This document shows, piece by piece, positions 36,388-48,600 of a DNA stretch of 64,000 bases. The stretch spans positions 3,320,501 through 3,384,500 of the forward strand of contig NC_081331.1 of NCBI RefSeq assembly GCF_022539665.2, read 5' to 3'. How positions within the stretch are numbered: position 1 is the stretch's first letter; the number at the start of each line of letters is the position of its first letter. The DNA is from Daphnia carinata (Eukaryota > Arthropoda > Branchiopoda > Diplostraca > Daphniidae). Under the pieces are notes generated by a model, which was not told where the DNA came from, ran no database searches, and saw only the letters and a list, made by a program, of their open reading frames with translations. The translations under genes and the position numbers were made by a program.

Positions 36388-37122
36388 AATCTTATATCTC
36401 AGTTTGCAGTTAAAGAGGAGGGAGCTACTTCGTAGATCAAAGTCGAACGGATTTTTTGTCATTTGTAATGATAAAATAGTGCGCAAGCTTATTCTTCACC
36501 CCTTTTTTTCTAATCCGTAAATTCCATCGGTGTAATGTCGTTCGATCACGCTGTCGTTTATAAAGGGTGAATAATTGAAAAAAAAATCTCTAGATTTCAG
36601 TATTTGAACGTTAAATCGTGTGAAAGTAATACCAAACGTTGATGTCGGTTTGCAATACTTCCACATGTACCTATGCTAAAAGAAAACTATTAACACATTC
36701 ATAATGAAACCTTTCGAGTCTTGTATGCGAAAAATACGGCAAAAGAAGTTCGACAATGAGCCCTCTTTAATGGAAACAAGGACGCCGTCCCACATTTCTC
36801 GTTTCATTTTGGTGTCGGGTTTTCTTGGGAGTTCAAATATATAGCCTCTGGCAACTTGATTTTTGTGTTTGGCTGTCATTAACGTAACTTCTCAAGCCAA
36901 TTTGATAATTTTTGGTTGAGTCAAATTTTAAAATTTTTAATAGACAGGTAACATATATTCTTGGTGAGAACAAGCGATGGGTTACACTGCATCTACGCAA
37001 GTCAAATGTTAAGCCAATGGAAGGAACAGTATCCAAAATCAAAAACTGAAGCAAGGCTATATCATTTATTCCTGAAAGATGGCAGGAAAGAAAATTAGCA
37101 GCATACAATCAACACACAAATT
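36388..37122. other. Convergent 3' spacer (SLC10 + / NTF2 -)
   Basis: Untranslated ends of both genes. No coding region or stable RNA recognised; the minus-strand frames are short and domain-free. Confidence 0.5.
37065..37070 (-). promoter_or_regulatory. Poly(A) signal of NTF2
   Basis: AATAAA on the minus strand, 53 nt past the stop codon at 37123. Confidence 0.6.
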
Positions 37123-37630
37123 TTAGGCGCTATGGATCCCCAATCTGAAAATATCATGTTGCAAGAAGAATGTATCACCAATGGGTTTCAAAACAAATGT
37201 TTGTGAGAAAGAGTGTGGAGGATCGTCATCAGTCTTCAGCTGTCCAAGAACGTTGATTAAAATTCCTCCATCAAACATGGGTTGACAATCCACTTTAGTA
37301 ATGATGTGCTGAATTTTCTGGAACGTTAAACCCTAAAATGCAGAGGAGTATGAAAAATTTAGAATTTTATTAGCAAATTCAGTTACAAATGTTCTTACAT
37401 TAAACTTCTCCATTATATTATGAGCTCCTTGTATTTGGATTCCTTCGAATGTCATGAGGGAAGTTTCTGCCTGCATAATACAAAGATAGCAAAAACAATT
37501 TCTCAATGGATAGATTCATATTTACATTGTAAAAGTTGATCAAGGTTCCAAAATTTCGTTCGTCGAAAGTAGAATAGTACTGCTGAGCAAACGCTTGTCC
37601 AATGGCATCATACTGTGGATTTAAGGCCAT
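37123..37630 (-). CDS. Ntf-2: Nuclear transport factor 2, 3 exons
   Basis: NTF2 is the small dimeric carrier that binds RanGDP and FxFG nucleoporins and returns Ran to the nucleus. Exons: 37630-37526, 37470-37399, 37332-37123; 128 residues against 127 in human, one cone-shaped NTF2 domain. Clear family blocks: MALNPQYDAIGQAFAQQYY at the start, NFYN-AETSLMTFEGIQIQG, LTFQKIQHIITKVDCQP, and the end FFLQHDIFRLGIHSA. All introns are 56-66 nt and phase 0. It is divergent to mL39, with 215 bp between start codons. Confidence 0.96.
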
Positions 37631-37845
37631 TTGTGGAGAAAATCAATATGAATCTAACGCAAATTGGTGTTGCCAAAAAAAGACGCCCTAACAAATTCTA
37701 GATCGAATCCTTTCTACGGACTTCACGAAACTTCGAACACCACTAGGACAAACGTTGCCTGCGTGTAGTCAACTCCGTAACTTTGGTGAGAAGTCGCTGT
37801 GCTGACTACTGTCTGACTTAACAGAAGTGTTGCCAAATTTACAAC
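37631..37845. promoter_or_regulatory. Shared upstream region of NTF2 (-) and mL39 (+)
   Basis: The two divergent ATGs are 215 bp apart, so both promoters and leaders must fit here. No TATA box is evident. The decamer-like GTGTTGCCAA occurs on + near both ends (about 37669 and 37828). Both genes are housekeeping genes, consistent with a bidirectional promoter. Confidence 0.5.
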
Positions 37846-39491
37846 ATGGCCGGCACGGCACGTTTTCAATTTTTGTCCACATTTTCAAGTAAGTAAAAGG
37901 CAGAGACGAAAATAGTAGTAAATATATTAGTTTCTTAGATACTGAAGTATTGATGTTCGATTGTTTCAGGGCAGTTCAATACATTAAATACCGCGACCAC
38001 CAGTCAACCAAAGATTCGGATCGACGAAATTCGTGGGAGACGTCTAGCTATTTTCGATGAGGAACACAAGAGACAACAAGCTTTAATCCCACGTTTGGAG
38101 AAAGTAGAAGTCACGTATGAAGGATGGAACGATGAAAAAACTACTCTTATTATGAATAAAGGAGTCTCTACTCCATACAATTGTGCCCAACGTAGGTGGT
38201 TTTCACCCAAAATCAGCTCTTGAGAATCTTAATGTGTAAATAATTGATATTGCAGATATCAATGAACAATTGTTGAAGAGGTCAGTTGTTGCTGAGGTCA
38301 ATGGAGAAATTTGGGATATGCACCGTGCTATACCAGCTGATTGTACATTAAAGCTGTTACATATGAAACCAGAAGATCCACACCAAGCAACACTAGTCAA
38401 TAAAGCGTTTTGGCGTAGCTGCAGTTTCCTGTTAGGAGCTGTTGTTGAAAGTGCATTTCAAGATGAAATTTCTGTTTGCCTTCACAGCTTTCCACCTGCT
38501 AATGGTAATTATTACTTTGTTAATCTTAAAACCTGAGATCTAACTACGTGTGAAAAATTCTACAAATCTAGTACGAAGTGGAAGTTTTGTACATGATGTG
38601 CAACTGAACCTTAGTGATTGGGTCCCTAGCCAGGTGAATATTTCATAAGTCATTACATTTTTATTATGTAATTGTGACACTATAATACCACTCTAACTCG
38701 TATTATAATGTAAACTTACTTTCTAAATAGTAATAATAACGAAGAGCTAATAGCATACGGTTTCATATTGCAGAATGATCTTCGACAGATAGCGGCGTCC
38801 TTTCAGAAGTTTGTGAGGCAAGATCATGTTTTTCAACGGTTGGATGTTGATTCTTCCGTGGCATTGAAATTGTTTGAAGATAACGCTTTCAAAGTCGAAC
38901 AAATCCCACATATTGCCACGAAGTCTAGTACAGGCCGTTCTGTTACCGTTTATAGAGTCGGTATGTTTTTGATACAGTCTTGTAAAAATTATTTTGAAAA
39001 GGTATACAGTCCCAGTAATAATTTAAACCTAACCGAAGGTGATCATATCGATATCAGCCGCGGACCCATGATCGCATCATCCTCCTTGGTTGGTCGGTGT
39101 TCTATAGCTTCGGTTTGTAAAAATTATTATTAGTTTGTTTTTCTCGGAAATTGAAAGCTTTAAAATATGCTTATTTCGATTTCCTAGATTCATAAGCTAA
39201 ATTCCAAACTTTACCGCTTCCAAGGAGTTGCCCTGCCGTCAGAAATTCATGTAATCGTAGAATAGAAAGTTAAATGGTCAAAATTGTGATTAACGTAATT
39301 CATTTTTACAGATAAACCACTTTGCTTTTGGAATTCTCGAGTCCCGTGCACGAAAATTGGCAAGTTCCAATCCCAAACTACAATTCGACATATTTTTCGT
39401 ATTAAGTTCGTTTATTATTATTATTATTATATGTTTTATGTATGCGCCATTTCAGAATCCGGCAAGGACTCCTGAGCTGAAATCGAACTAA
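37846..39491 (+). CDS. mRpL39: Mitochondrial large ribosomal subunit protein mL39, 9 exons
   Basis: mL39 is a structural protein of the mitochondrial 39S subunit, related to the TGS and second additional domains of threonyl-tRNA synthetase. Exons: 37846-37888, 37970-38191, 38256-38504, 38572-38633, 38774-38960, 39039-39112, 39188-39250, 39312-39398, 39456-39491; 340 residues against 338 in human. A short basic N-terminus (MAGTARFQFLSTFSRQF) is a plausible mitochondrial presequence. Family blocks: TLIMNKGVSTPYNCAQHI (TGS-like), MHRAIPADCTLKLLHM, AFWRSCSFLLGAVVE, and GDHIDISRGPMIASSSLVGR. The last intron (39399-39455) is 57 nt, in frame and stop-free, so retention would give an intact, 19-residue-longer protein. 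Confidence 0.93.
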
Positions 39492-39576
39492 TGAGAAACC
39501 GACGTGGAAGGATCGTGATTGTCTTGGATGCGGCCAAGAACGTATAGTTGATAACTGGCAATGTATTTTCATTGAT

Positions 39577-39582
39577 AATAAA
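39577..39582 (+). promoter_or_regulatory. Poly(A) signal of mL39
   Basis: AATAAA about 86 nt past the mL39 stop codon. Confidence 0.55.
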
Positions 39583-39989
39583 AGCAATAAGCTAATGTGG
39601 ATAAAGACAATGTCCTAGATGTCTTCAGAAAATCGTGCTTGATCGATGTTATGGTGGGATACGGATCCATTCGCTACGCATAAAGTTGACTTACAAACGT
39701 TTTGAATCACATTGATTGACATACATCTAGGTGCTCGCGCAATATCTTTCTTTTTCATTTTTAATTCTTGGTTGTTTTATTTATTTATTTTTTTCATCAA
39801 AATAATCTCACATTAAAGAGACAAAAACATCGATCGATTGCGGCCCTGGTTGAGGGCCACTGCCTACTTCCAAATCTAAGATTTCTCGATTACGATGTGG
39901 CATTGTTCTAGGAATACCATTCTTAATCATTCAGTAAATGTAGAAAATTCAGCGTTCTATTTTGAGTATAAAAGTTTTATTTTATCCCA

Positions 39990-41910
39990 GCAATGAATGT
40001 TTCTACATATTTGGGAAAAAAATTTTAAGCCCAACAAAATAAGCCTGCCAAAATAAGCCCGATTTAAAAAAAAAATTTTTTTACACACAATAAGCAATAA
40101 TCTACACGATTTAGATGCAAATTTAACAAGGATCATGAAAATGAACTTAATTTTTACGTAAATTTACGATTTTTGAGTAATCTAAAGTATAAAGGTAGGT
40201 GCGCAATAACTATTATGATAACGCTCTATTGCCCTATAACTATTTTGATTGCGTATAATTCAATAACCTTATAGATTACGGGAAAACTAACGTGCTAGTT
40301 AGAATTGGCGTTCAATTTTGAGCCATACGTGTGTATTTTTTCGAATTCTGAGAGATGTCGCTTTTTGATGATTTTCGTAAAAATGAGAAGGCTATAGCCT
40401 TCTCATTTTTTCAATTTTCATCAAATTCTAGATTTCGTTAAAAATACAGTATTCCGATTCGAAATTAATCGCTGATCACGAAAATCGGGTATATTTTTAT
40501 ATTGGGCTTAAAGATTTTGAATTAATCTTAAAAAAACTAAAAGTCGGGTTTATTTTGTTGGGCTTATTTTGTCGGGCTTAAAATTTTATCCTATTAAAAA
40601 AGTAATAACATTAAACCTAGATAACTATACATGATTCCGACTCAAAATTTAACAAGGAACACGATAATAAAATTTGTTGTTAAGTAGAGTTTATAGTTTT
40701 TGAATACTCCAAGAAGTTCGATGTGTCACGCTAGCGCTGTAGCGAACTGGCGCGCTAGTAATGGTTTCGATTCGCACCCAATTATATATTTCAGATTGCT
40801 CAAAAACTATAAGCTCTACAGAAAAACAACTTCCATTTTCGTGTTCCTTGGTTAATTTTGAATCAAAAGCATGTATAGCTATCTCTATTTAACGATATTA
40901 TTTTTTAATAGGAAAAAATTTTTAGTCTGACAAAATATTCCCGTCCTTCTGTTATTTTTGTTATTTCAAAAACTATAAGGCCAATTAAAAAATAAAATTT
41001 ATATTCGTGATTAGCATTTCACTCTGCATCGAAATCATGCATTTTAAGCCAAATAATGAAATTTCACCAAAAATGAAAAAGTGAGAAGGCTATAGCCTTC
41101 TCACTTTTTCAATTTTCGTCAAATTCTAAATTTCCTTAAAAATACATTACTTTGGTTCGAAATTGATCGCTGATCACGAAAATCGGGTATATTTTTATAT
41201 TGGACTTAGAGATTTTGAATTAATCGTAAAAAACTAAAAGTCGGGCTTATTTTGTTGGGTTTATTTTGTCGGGCTTATTTTGTCGGGCTTAAAATTTTGT
41301 ACTATTAAAAAATTATATTATTGAATCTAGATAACTATATATGATTCTGATTCAAAATTTAACCAGGAACACGATAATAAAATTTGGTGTTACGTAGAGT
41401 TTATAGTTTTTGAATAATCAAAGAAGTCTGATGTGTCACGCTAGCGCTGTAGCGTACTGGCGCGCTAGTAATGGTTTCGATTCGTACCCAATTATGTATT
41501 TTAGATTGCTCAAAAATTATAAACTCTACAGAAAAATAACTTCCATTTTCCTGTTCCTTGGTTAATTTTGATTCAAAATCATGTATAGCTATCTCTATTT
41601 AATGATATTATTTTTTAATAGGAAAAAATTTTTAGCCCGACAAAATATTCCCGGCCTTCTGTTTTTTTTGTTTATTTCAAAACCTATAAGGCTAATTAAA
41701 AAATAAACTTTATATTCGTGATTAGCATTCCACTCTGCATCGAAATCATGCATTTTAAGCCAAATTTGAAATTTCACCAAAAATGAAAAAGTAAGAAGGC
41801 TATAGCCTTCTCACTTTTTCAATTTTCGTCAAATTCTAAATTTCATTAAAAATACATTATTGCGATTCGAAATCGATCACTGATCACGAAAATCGGTCTC
41901 GTTTTGATTT
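39990..41910. repeat. Tandem array of about 700-bp inverted-repeat (foldback) units
   Basis: Two full units run from 40379 to 41075 and from 41076 to 41785. They are flanked by a decayed unit on the left (from about 39990) and a partial unit on the right (to about 41910). Each unit is itself an imperfect inverted repeat with arms of about 320 bp around a short centre (near 40744 and 41447) with ends CTAGCGC and GCGCGCTAG. Where units abut there is a palindrome with core GAGAAGGCTATAGCCTTCTC, at 40379-40410 (32 bp, perfect), 41076-41109 (34 bp, perfect) and about 41786-41819 (one mismatch). Recurrent motifs are TTATTTTGTCGGGCTTA and its complement. No ORF is conserved, so the unit is non-coding, probably a non-autonomous foldback/MITE-derived satellite. 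Confidence 0.85.
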
Positions 41911-42668
41911 TGGGTTTATAGTTTTCAATCGAGAATTAAAAAACGAATTCAAGACGATGCAGTTGATTCGGAAATAAAGCAACTCTTATTTGATTAGATT
42001 GTTTGATTAATGTATTCATCGTTTGACTTTTTGGTTTACATTATGTACAAATCAAGCCGCTATGTTTACTTCAACATAATTTATGCCCTTAAATGTAAGG
42101 AAACGGAATATTGTAATGTGCACGGCTATGCTGACGTCTCCGTGGGCCTTGGCACGACACGTAAGACACGCATTCAAATAGGCCAAAGAATCCTGGTCCT
42201 GTCTTGCCTTACGTAGAATGAAAAAGTTTATCTTTATAAGATCCTTGTTTAAATAGGATACAACAAAAGAGAATGGGAGAAAAAAAAACAAAGCATCTGA
42301 CTAGAAGGGAAAGTACAACATTCTAAAAAATAACTGTCAAATTGAACAACAGATCAAAAGCAGCAAAGGACATCAACTGTCAACCTATCTTCTTAATTCA
42401 CAATTAACTGAAGCGATACTCTACCACTGACTATCGAAAACCGAATTATTCTTGAAACATCCAAAGGAAAAATTTTCAAATAGACATTCTACTCTTGCAA
42501 AAATTCAAAATGCGTTCTATATACAAAAATAATAAGCTTTATGATTTCGCTTAGTAGATCGACATTGAATTTTGTGATATGTTCGCTCAAAATCGAAGAC
42601 ACCTTACAAATTCGCCCCACTTACAACACAAATGTACATTTCGTGAAGGTGATCCCCTTTACACCTTT
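41911..42668. other. Intergenic, 3' side of Daam
   Basis: AT-rich sequence, probably containing the Daam 3' untranslated region. I see no separate gene. Confidence 0.45.
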
Positions 42669-45600
42669 TCATTTTCTGTTTAGCGCCCTCTCTCTACTGT
42701 TTTCTCTCGAATCTCTGACCGAAGAATTACTCGTCTGACTGATGCGATGAGGGGAGCCGTTAGCACGACGACGATTACGACGCATTTTAACCAAGTCTTC
42801 GCCAAATACATCGCCTGCCCTTAAAGCTGATATCAGGTCGTCAAATTCTCCTTTGTCGCCGTTGACGTGGCACCCGTTGGATCCCCCGTTCTGTCCATTT
42901 CCGATCGTTAGTCCTTTTGACACCCGACTAAGCATGGCTTCTTTGCTGGTTTTCCTATCAATCGTGCGTTTGCGAAGCTAAATCAAAGTAAAACGAATGA
43001 CAGATGTTCGTTGCTGTAGGGTAACAAAGACAATACCTCTGCTTCCTGCAAGAGACGTTTTTCTTCTTCGTCTTTACGTTTCTTGGCAGCTAAATTTTCT
43101 TGCCTGGCTTCGGCCATCGAATTCAGGAAAACGCCAAAGACTCCAAAGACTTCATCGGGTTGTGCGGTCGACGGATCATCTCCGAGAGTTCCAATCACTT
43201 TCTCAAACTAGTTCCAAAAGTGGCAACATGAGTTACTTATTACACATTCAAAGGTCGTTTCTGAAAATGTACCCTATTTTTCATGTCTTGAAATTTGTCT
43301 TCCAAGTCGGAGAAACGGCAAGTGGCGGACGCCATGAACTCTTTTACCGCGGGAACAAAACGGTCACCCGCTGTTGTGGGATGGCTTTGAGTGCGATGGT
43401 ATTCCAATTCCTTTTCAACTGCCTTCAAGCCGCTTCGGAGTTGGCTCATTTCTTTTTCCAGTTCAACCAAACTGAATTGGGAAATTTCAATTCAGAGTTA
43501 GTCCTTGCTAATAACATGAAAATTCAAAACGATTGTAAGCTCTCACCTGACTTTGGACGCTTCCTTCAGGTGTGGCAGATCTTCGTGTAACTTCAGCACA
43601 TCTTTAAACTGCAAATGAAAACAATGTCCCAAGTTGATGCCAATTCGTTTTATCATTTTGGACGTCAAATCAATATTTTACCTTGCTCTCCAGAATATCG
43701 ACGAGATAGTGTAACAAAGTCGTGTTCTTAGATGACTTGGTATCTGCCAACCTGTTAAGGCTGGAAATACGGAAACCGACAGCGTTGCCCCTTTGGCCAC
43801 GATTCATGTAATTGCCTAGAGCCAAGATGATCTCTAGCAATTTTTTGAGCTTTTTGCTGCGGGCCACTTCTTTCGACGCCTCCATGACGGCCACAATCTT
43901 AGGCTCCATCTCGCTGACGCTTTGGGCAAACTTCTTCTTGTAGAATAGCGTGTTCAAACGCTGCTCATAGTGACTAATCCTATAATCACAACAAAGTTCA
44001 ATTAGCAACTTCATTCGACAATCAATGGGAGGAAACAAAAAAAAAGCTTTAGCGACAGAACGTACTTTGAAACGTCATACAAGAAACGATCGGCACGCGA
44101 GAGAGAATCCAAATCACTACTGCGCTCGTCCAGCAGTGCTCGCTCTTCATTGGTAGGGATAAACTTCAGCAATTGTTCCACCATATCCATTGGTAATTCT
44201 TCTTTACTATCCATGCTCAGCAATGCTCTGTAAAAATGTTGACATGAAATAGCGAACGAGTAGGGAAAATTGTACAAGTAACTTACCGAATAATGTCCTC
44301 GTTCGACATTTTCAACTTGGACAGTAAAATTGTACAATTCTGAGCGCGACGACCATCGACTACCGACAGGTTCCTTTGCTTCATTTTACCAGTTGTGATC
44401 TGGCGCAAATCTTCTGTTGAGCCCTCATGCTACAAATTGGACAAACGATTATTACATCGATACTTGTATGAGTACACAAAAAATTTCTTACATTATTTAA
44501 GCCGTTCTTCTGATAAGCGGAGAACAATTTATCAAATTCTCCCAAGTCGATAACCTTATACAATTTGGCTTCATCCAATTCTGTCCAAATGGTGCCAGCG
44601 ACTTTCGTATCGGGAATTTTGGTCCAGTTGAAACACTTGAGAGGCACGGAGGAAGGCGGAACGTCTTTTTTAGCGACAGGTTTCGGTGGCTGAATGGCGC
44701 AGGGAAAGCCAGGTGGGGGCGGAGGTGGTGGACCACCAAGAGGAGGTGGCGGAGGAGGAGGAGGCATTTTCGAATTTTCGAAACCCTTGCTACCATTCAT
44801 GAAGTTAGCAAGGCCGGGTGGCGGGCTAAAGCTAAAGTCTTTGATTCCGTTTTTAGCATCGTCAGGAATGCTAGTCCCGGAGTGGTTGAGGATGTGTTCC
44901 AGTTTCATTTTATCTTGCTGGACCATCTGCAACTGCTGACCGAGTTCATTGAGATACGTTTCCATATCGGCAATCTTCTGTTTAGCCTCTAAATGGGCCA
45001 CAGTTTCACGTTCGAACTTTTCTTTCAACCGATTGAGCCCAGCTTCACTATCCTCCTGTAAAGCATTCATTCAACCACACAAGTATATTATCATTTCCTA
45101 CTTTTAAAATTCATTGAACATTAAATTTTACATACCTTTTCCTGAAGCCGAAGATCAAGTTCTTGTTCTTTGAGAGTCAACATGTTGACTAAATCACAAT
45201 TTTCTTTTTCAAATTCTTCAGCTTTGTTTTGAGCCGCTAGCAGTTCCTGTTCGGTCGCCAACCTGAAAATGAAAAAGATGAAATGTGAATTGAAAAGATT
45301 CATTCAATTCTTAGCCTGGTATAAAAAAAGAAAGACTCACAATTGAACAATTTCTTTCACATTTATTTCCAATGGGGCGCCATCAATGTCTTCACCCGTC
45401 TCTCCTTGTAGAACCAACTGTTGTACGATTCGATCAAACATGAGCCAGTGGTACGGATGTGATCCATAATCAACTGAAAAATGTACCCAAATATAAAGAT
45501 AAATTCCACTTGGTTCGTGTGGAAAATAAAGGAGGTCAATCAACTTACGCGGGAGAAGTAAGGCATGCTGGAGGAGTGAGAGGAAATGTGGGTAGGCCGG

Positions 45601-48600
45601 CGTATGAGTCAGTTTCTTTCTTAGACATTCGAACATGCTTGTCGCGCTCTTGGTGTCCACATGAACCTATTTGTTTAATATCGTAACAAAAATAGAAAGT
45701 CTTAAGATTCAGCTGACTGATTTTTAAGAACGTCATCTTGTGTGTGGATAGAAAGTTTTTACGATTCTTTTTTACCTCTTCATATCTTCGAGCCAACTCC
45801 CTTTCGTCCTCGGCACGGACCATGTCGAAAAAGTCTAAATGTCTGTCAAGGGTTTGATTTTCATGTGCTCTCAATTTATCAATGGCCGGCTGGATGCCAA
45901 GCATGAGCAGCTCGTAGCGCAAGTGCAACCGGAACTCGAGGTTGTCCTCGCCCGGCCCGTAATTGAGCAGCGCGTTCAAGAAAGACATAGTGGCCGTCTT
46001 GAGACCGACATCGTCCCGATAGGCACCAATACTCCGATCAAGATCGTTAACGATGGTCTGCGCTCAAATGTATGGTTCATGTAAAAAGATAAAAGCCCAA
46101 ATTAAGTTGAATTCCTCATTTTCACGCGTTTCATTCTTCCTAATAAACCGTTGCTAATCCCGGTTTATTTTGGCGTACCTGAAATCGTGTCCTCTCTCCA
46201 GCGTATTCCTGGAAGTGGAGCATGGCCTCGAGCACCTTGCGGTGGCCTCCCGGCACGAGGCAAACGGCACCGAGAATCTCTAGGACGGCCATTTTGACTT
46301 TGGGATTATCGGCCGACAAACTTTGCGAGATGATTTTTATGGATGACGGATGAGCCAATACGTGAGCTCTTCCCGTCTAACATTTTAAAAAAGAAAAAAA
46401 AAAGCCAAATTTAAATAAATAAATAAAACCCACAAAAGAGATGAAAATCAGGTAAGTAACAAAATAGAAAATCAAAGAGCCGATCGTACTGAATTATTCA
46501 TGAGTGCTTTGACGCATCCGATATATGCATTATGAAGGCCGCAATGGGCCGTAAGCTCGTCCATCGAGCCGAGGGCGCCCAACAGCGACGGCAATCCGTC
46601 CAGCTCGATGAAACGCTGGACGAACGAATGTGGCTGCGTCCGCAGCGCCGTCTTGAGACTGTCGACCAGTTTGGTGCGAATTCTCATTTCTTCAGCGTCA
46701 TCCTCGGAGAACGGCAACTAAACCGATCGCATAGAAATGTTAAAATGAGACACCAAAAAATAAAACAAAGCTAAATAAACGAAGAAATGAACTCAAAGCA
46801 AAAACGAAAAGATCAGCCTTTTTCTTTAAGGACGTCGTACATCACGCGTCGTCGTCAGTGGTGTCAATGTATTTTTAAACGCGCTCTTTTCTTTACCGTC
46901 AACACATACCTGGGCAATAGTGTTGACTTTGGCGATGTAGTGTTCCGGTGGATTAGAGACGTCAGACTCTTGACCAGGATCCTATTTTAAAACGTCGAAT
47001 TAGTAAAAACACGAAACTGAGCAAAAAAATATCCTATATCTACATTCATAAGGAAAACAAATTTTAAATGTATAAACAAATAAATGAGGCAATAGGAGCT
47101 CGAAGAAAGAGAGAAAGGTTTTAAGAAAAAAAAAATTCTTAAAATAGAAAACGATCTTCAGTGCGCTCGCGTGTCATCATTCACTTGTTTTGCCCGTTCA
47201 GTCGCAACAGGGAGTCCCTCCTTGGGTTCGTTGGCTCGCCGGCCAAATCAACAACAAAAAGGAAAGTTGGAAGGAAGAGAAAAAAAAACGAAAGAGAAAA
47301 CTTTTTAACCTCCCCCACCAATGTCAATGGAACTCGAGAAGAAAGTCACAGCACGCGACCATAACAACAAACTTTAAAGCTTTGGACATCTTCGAATTTT
47401 AAATTATCTATCAGTGAAAAACGACGCCTTTCGATTAACAGGGCGGAATAAAGAAGGAAATACCAAACTGCAATTTTCTAAAAGTAAATGAAGAAAAATA
47501 ATGGGAGGGAAGGTGAAGTGACTGGAACATGAAAATCATCGATGCAAGGAGAGGGAAAAAACTATTTCCTGGTTCCTTGTTGAACGACCGGGCGTGAAAA
47601 GTCACAATTTCAGATAGGGATTTTTAAAAAATGACTACCGGATGAAGAAGCGACTAAATTCTGTGAAAGTCTTAAAGAGGAGGAACAAGGATATCTTTGT
47701 GATCAAGGTGATGATGTCCTCATTACTATAAAATTTTCACCTTTTTCCGGTTGCAGTAGATTTGCCATTTCTTTTCCGCCGGCAGAGCCAACATTGCCGC
47801 CCGGTTGGGTGGAGTCAGATCCAATTCTTCCTACAAAATGGAGATAAAAAATTTAAAAAAAAAATGAAACAACAAAAGAAAAACACCAAACAAAACGACT
47901 GGTTTCCTGTTGGGGTGATTTGAACGGAAAAAAACACAACAATGGTTCGTCAGCCGTGATTTTCTAGCCATCGCACACGTTGCTCATAATAACAAGATCT
48001 CTTTTTTTTTTTTTTTTGTGCATTAAGTTCATCCTCAATTTGAGTATGAAACATCCGACCGCCAGCCGCGAGACGTGTAATTTTACCCAACCCAATTATT
48101 GCAAGCAATAATAAAACAAGTAACACGAGCGACGCATTGAATAAAACATGTAAAGAACGAAAAAGAATCAGTGGGCTGGCGGCGGCGGGAGTGTCCGGCA
48201 TGAATATGACCGAAAAAGAACATAAAAAAAAATAAAATGAAGAGAGCTGTACAACAAAACGATTGTGGCGGCACCTCATTCAAATGATGAAAAATGAGAA
48301 ATAAAAAAAACTAATCAAAATAATACAAAATTTTTCGCAAAAGGAAACGACGGAGAATAGTGAGGCGTATTTTTTTAAAACTCCTTTTCCTCCTTCTATT
48401 ATGGAAAAAAAAACTAGCGGCAATGTAACGGGGAATAAGACAAAGAAAAAGACAAAAATAAACGCAAAAAAAAAAAAAAAAAATAAATAAAAGAAGAAAA
48501 AGAAGAAATTAGCTAATGAAGGCTTCGTGTTACAAACGCCGAAAGAGGTAGGGCAAAAATGATCATATTTTCATATCATATACGAGAACACACACTGCAT

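Noticed and set aside
40750-40775. B-box-like GGTTTCGATTC beside the hairpin-unit centre, suggesting a tRNA-derived core
   Set aside because: The surrounding sequence is symmetrical as part of the inverted repeat and lacks tRNA stems, so the match is probably chance.
44694-44939. Gly-rich frame on + around 44.7 kb
   Set aside because: It is the antisense of the Daam FH1 polyproline coding sequence.
43240-45988. Plus-strand frames overlapping Daam exons (for example 42997-43590)
   Set aside because: Antisense shadows of the Daam coding exons, whose family resemblance is on the minus strand.
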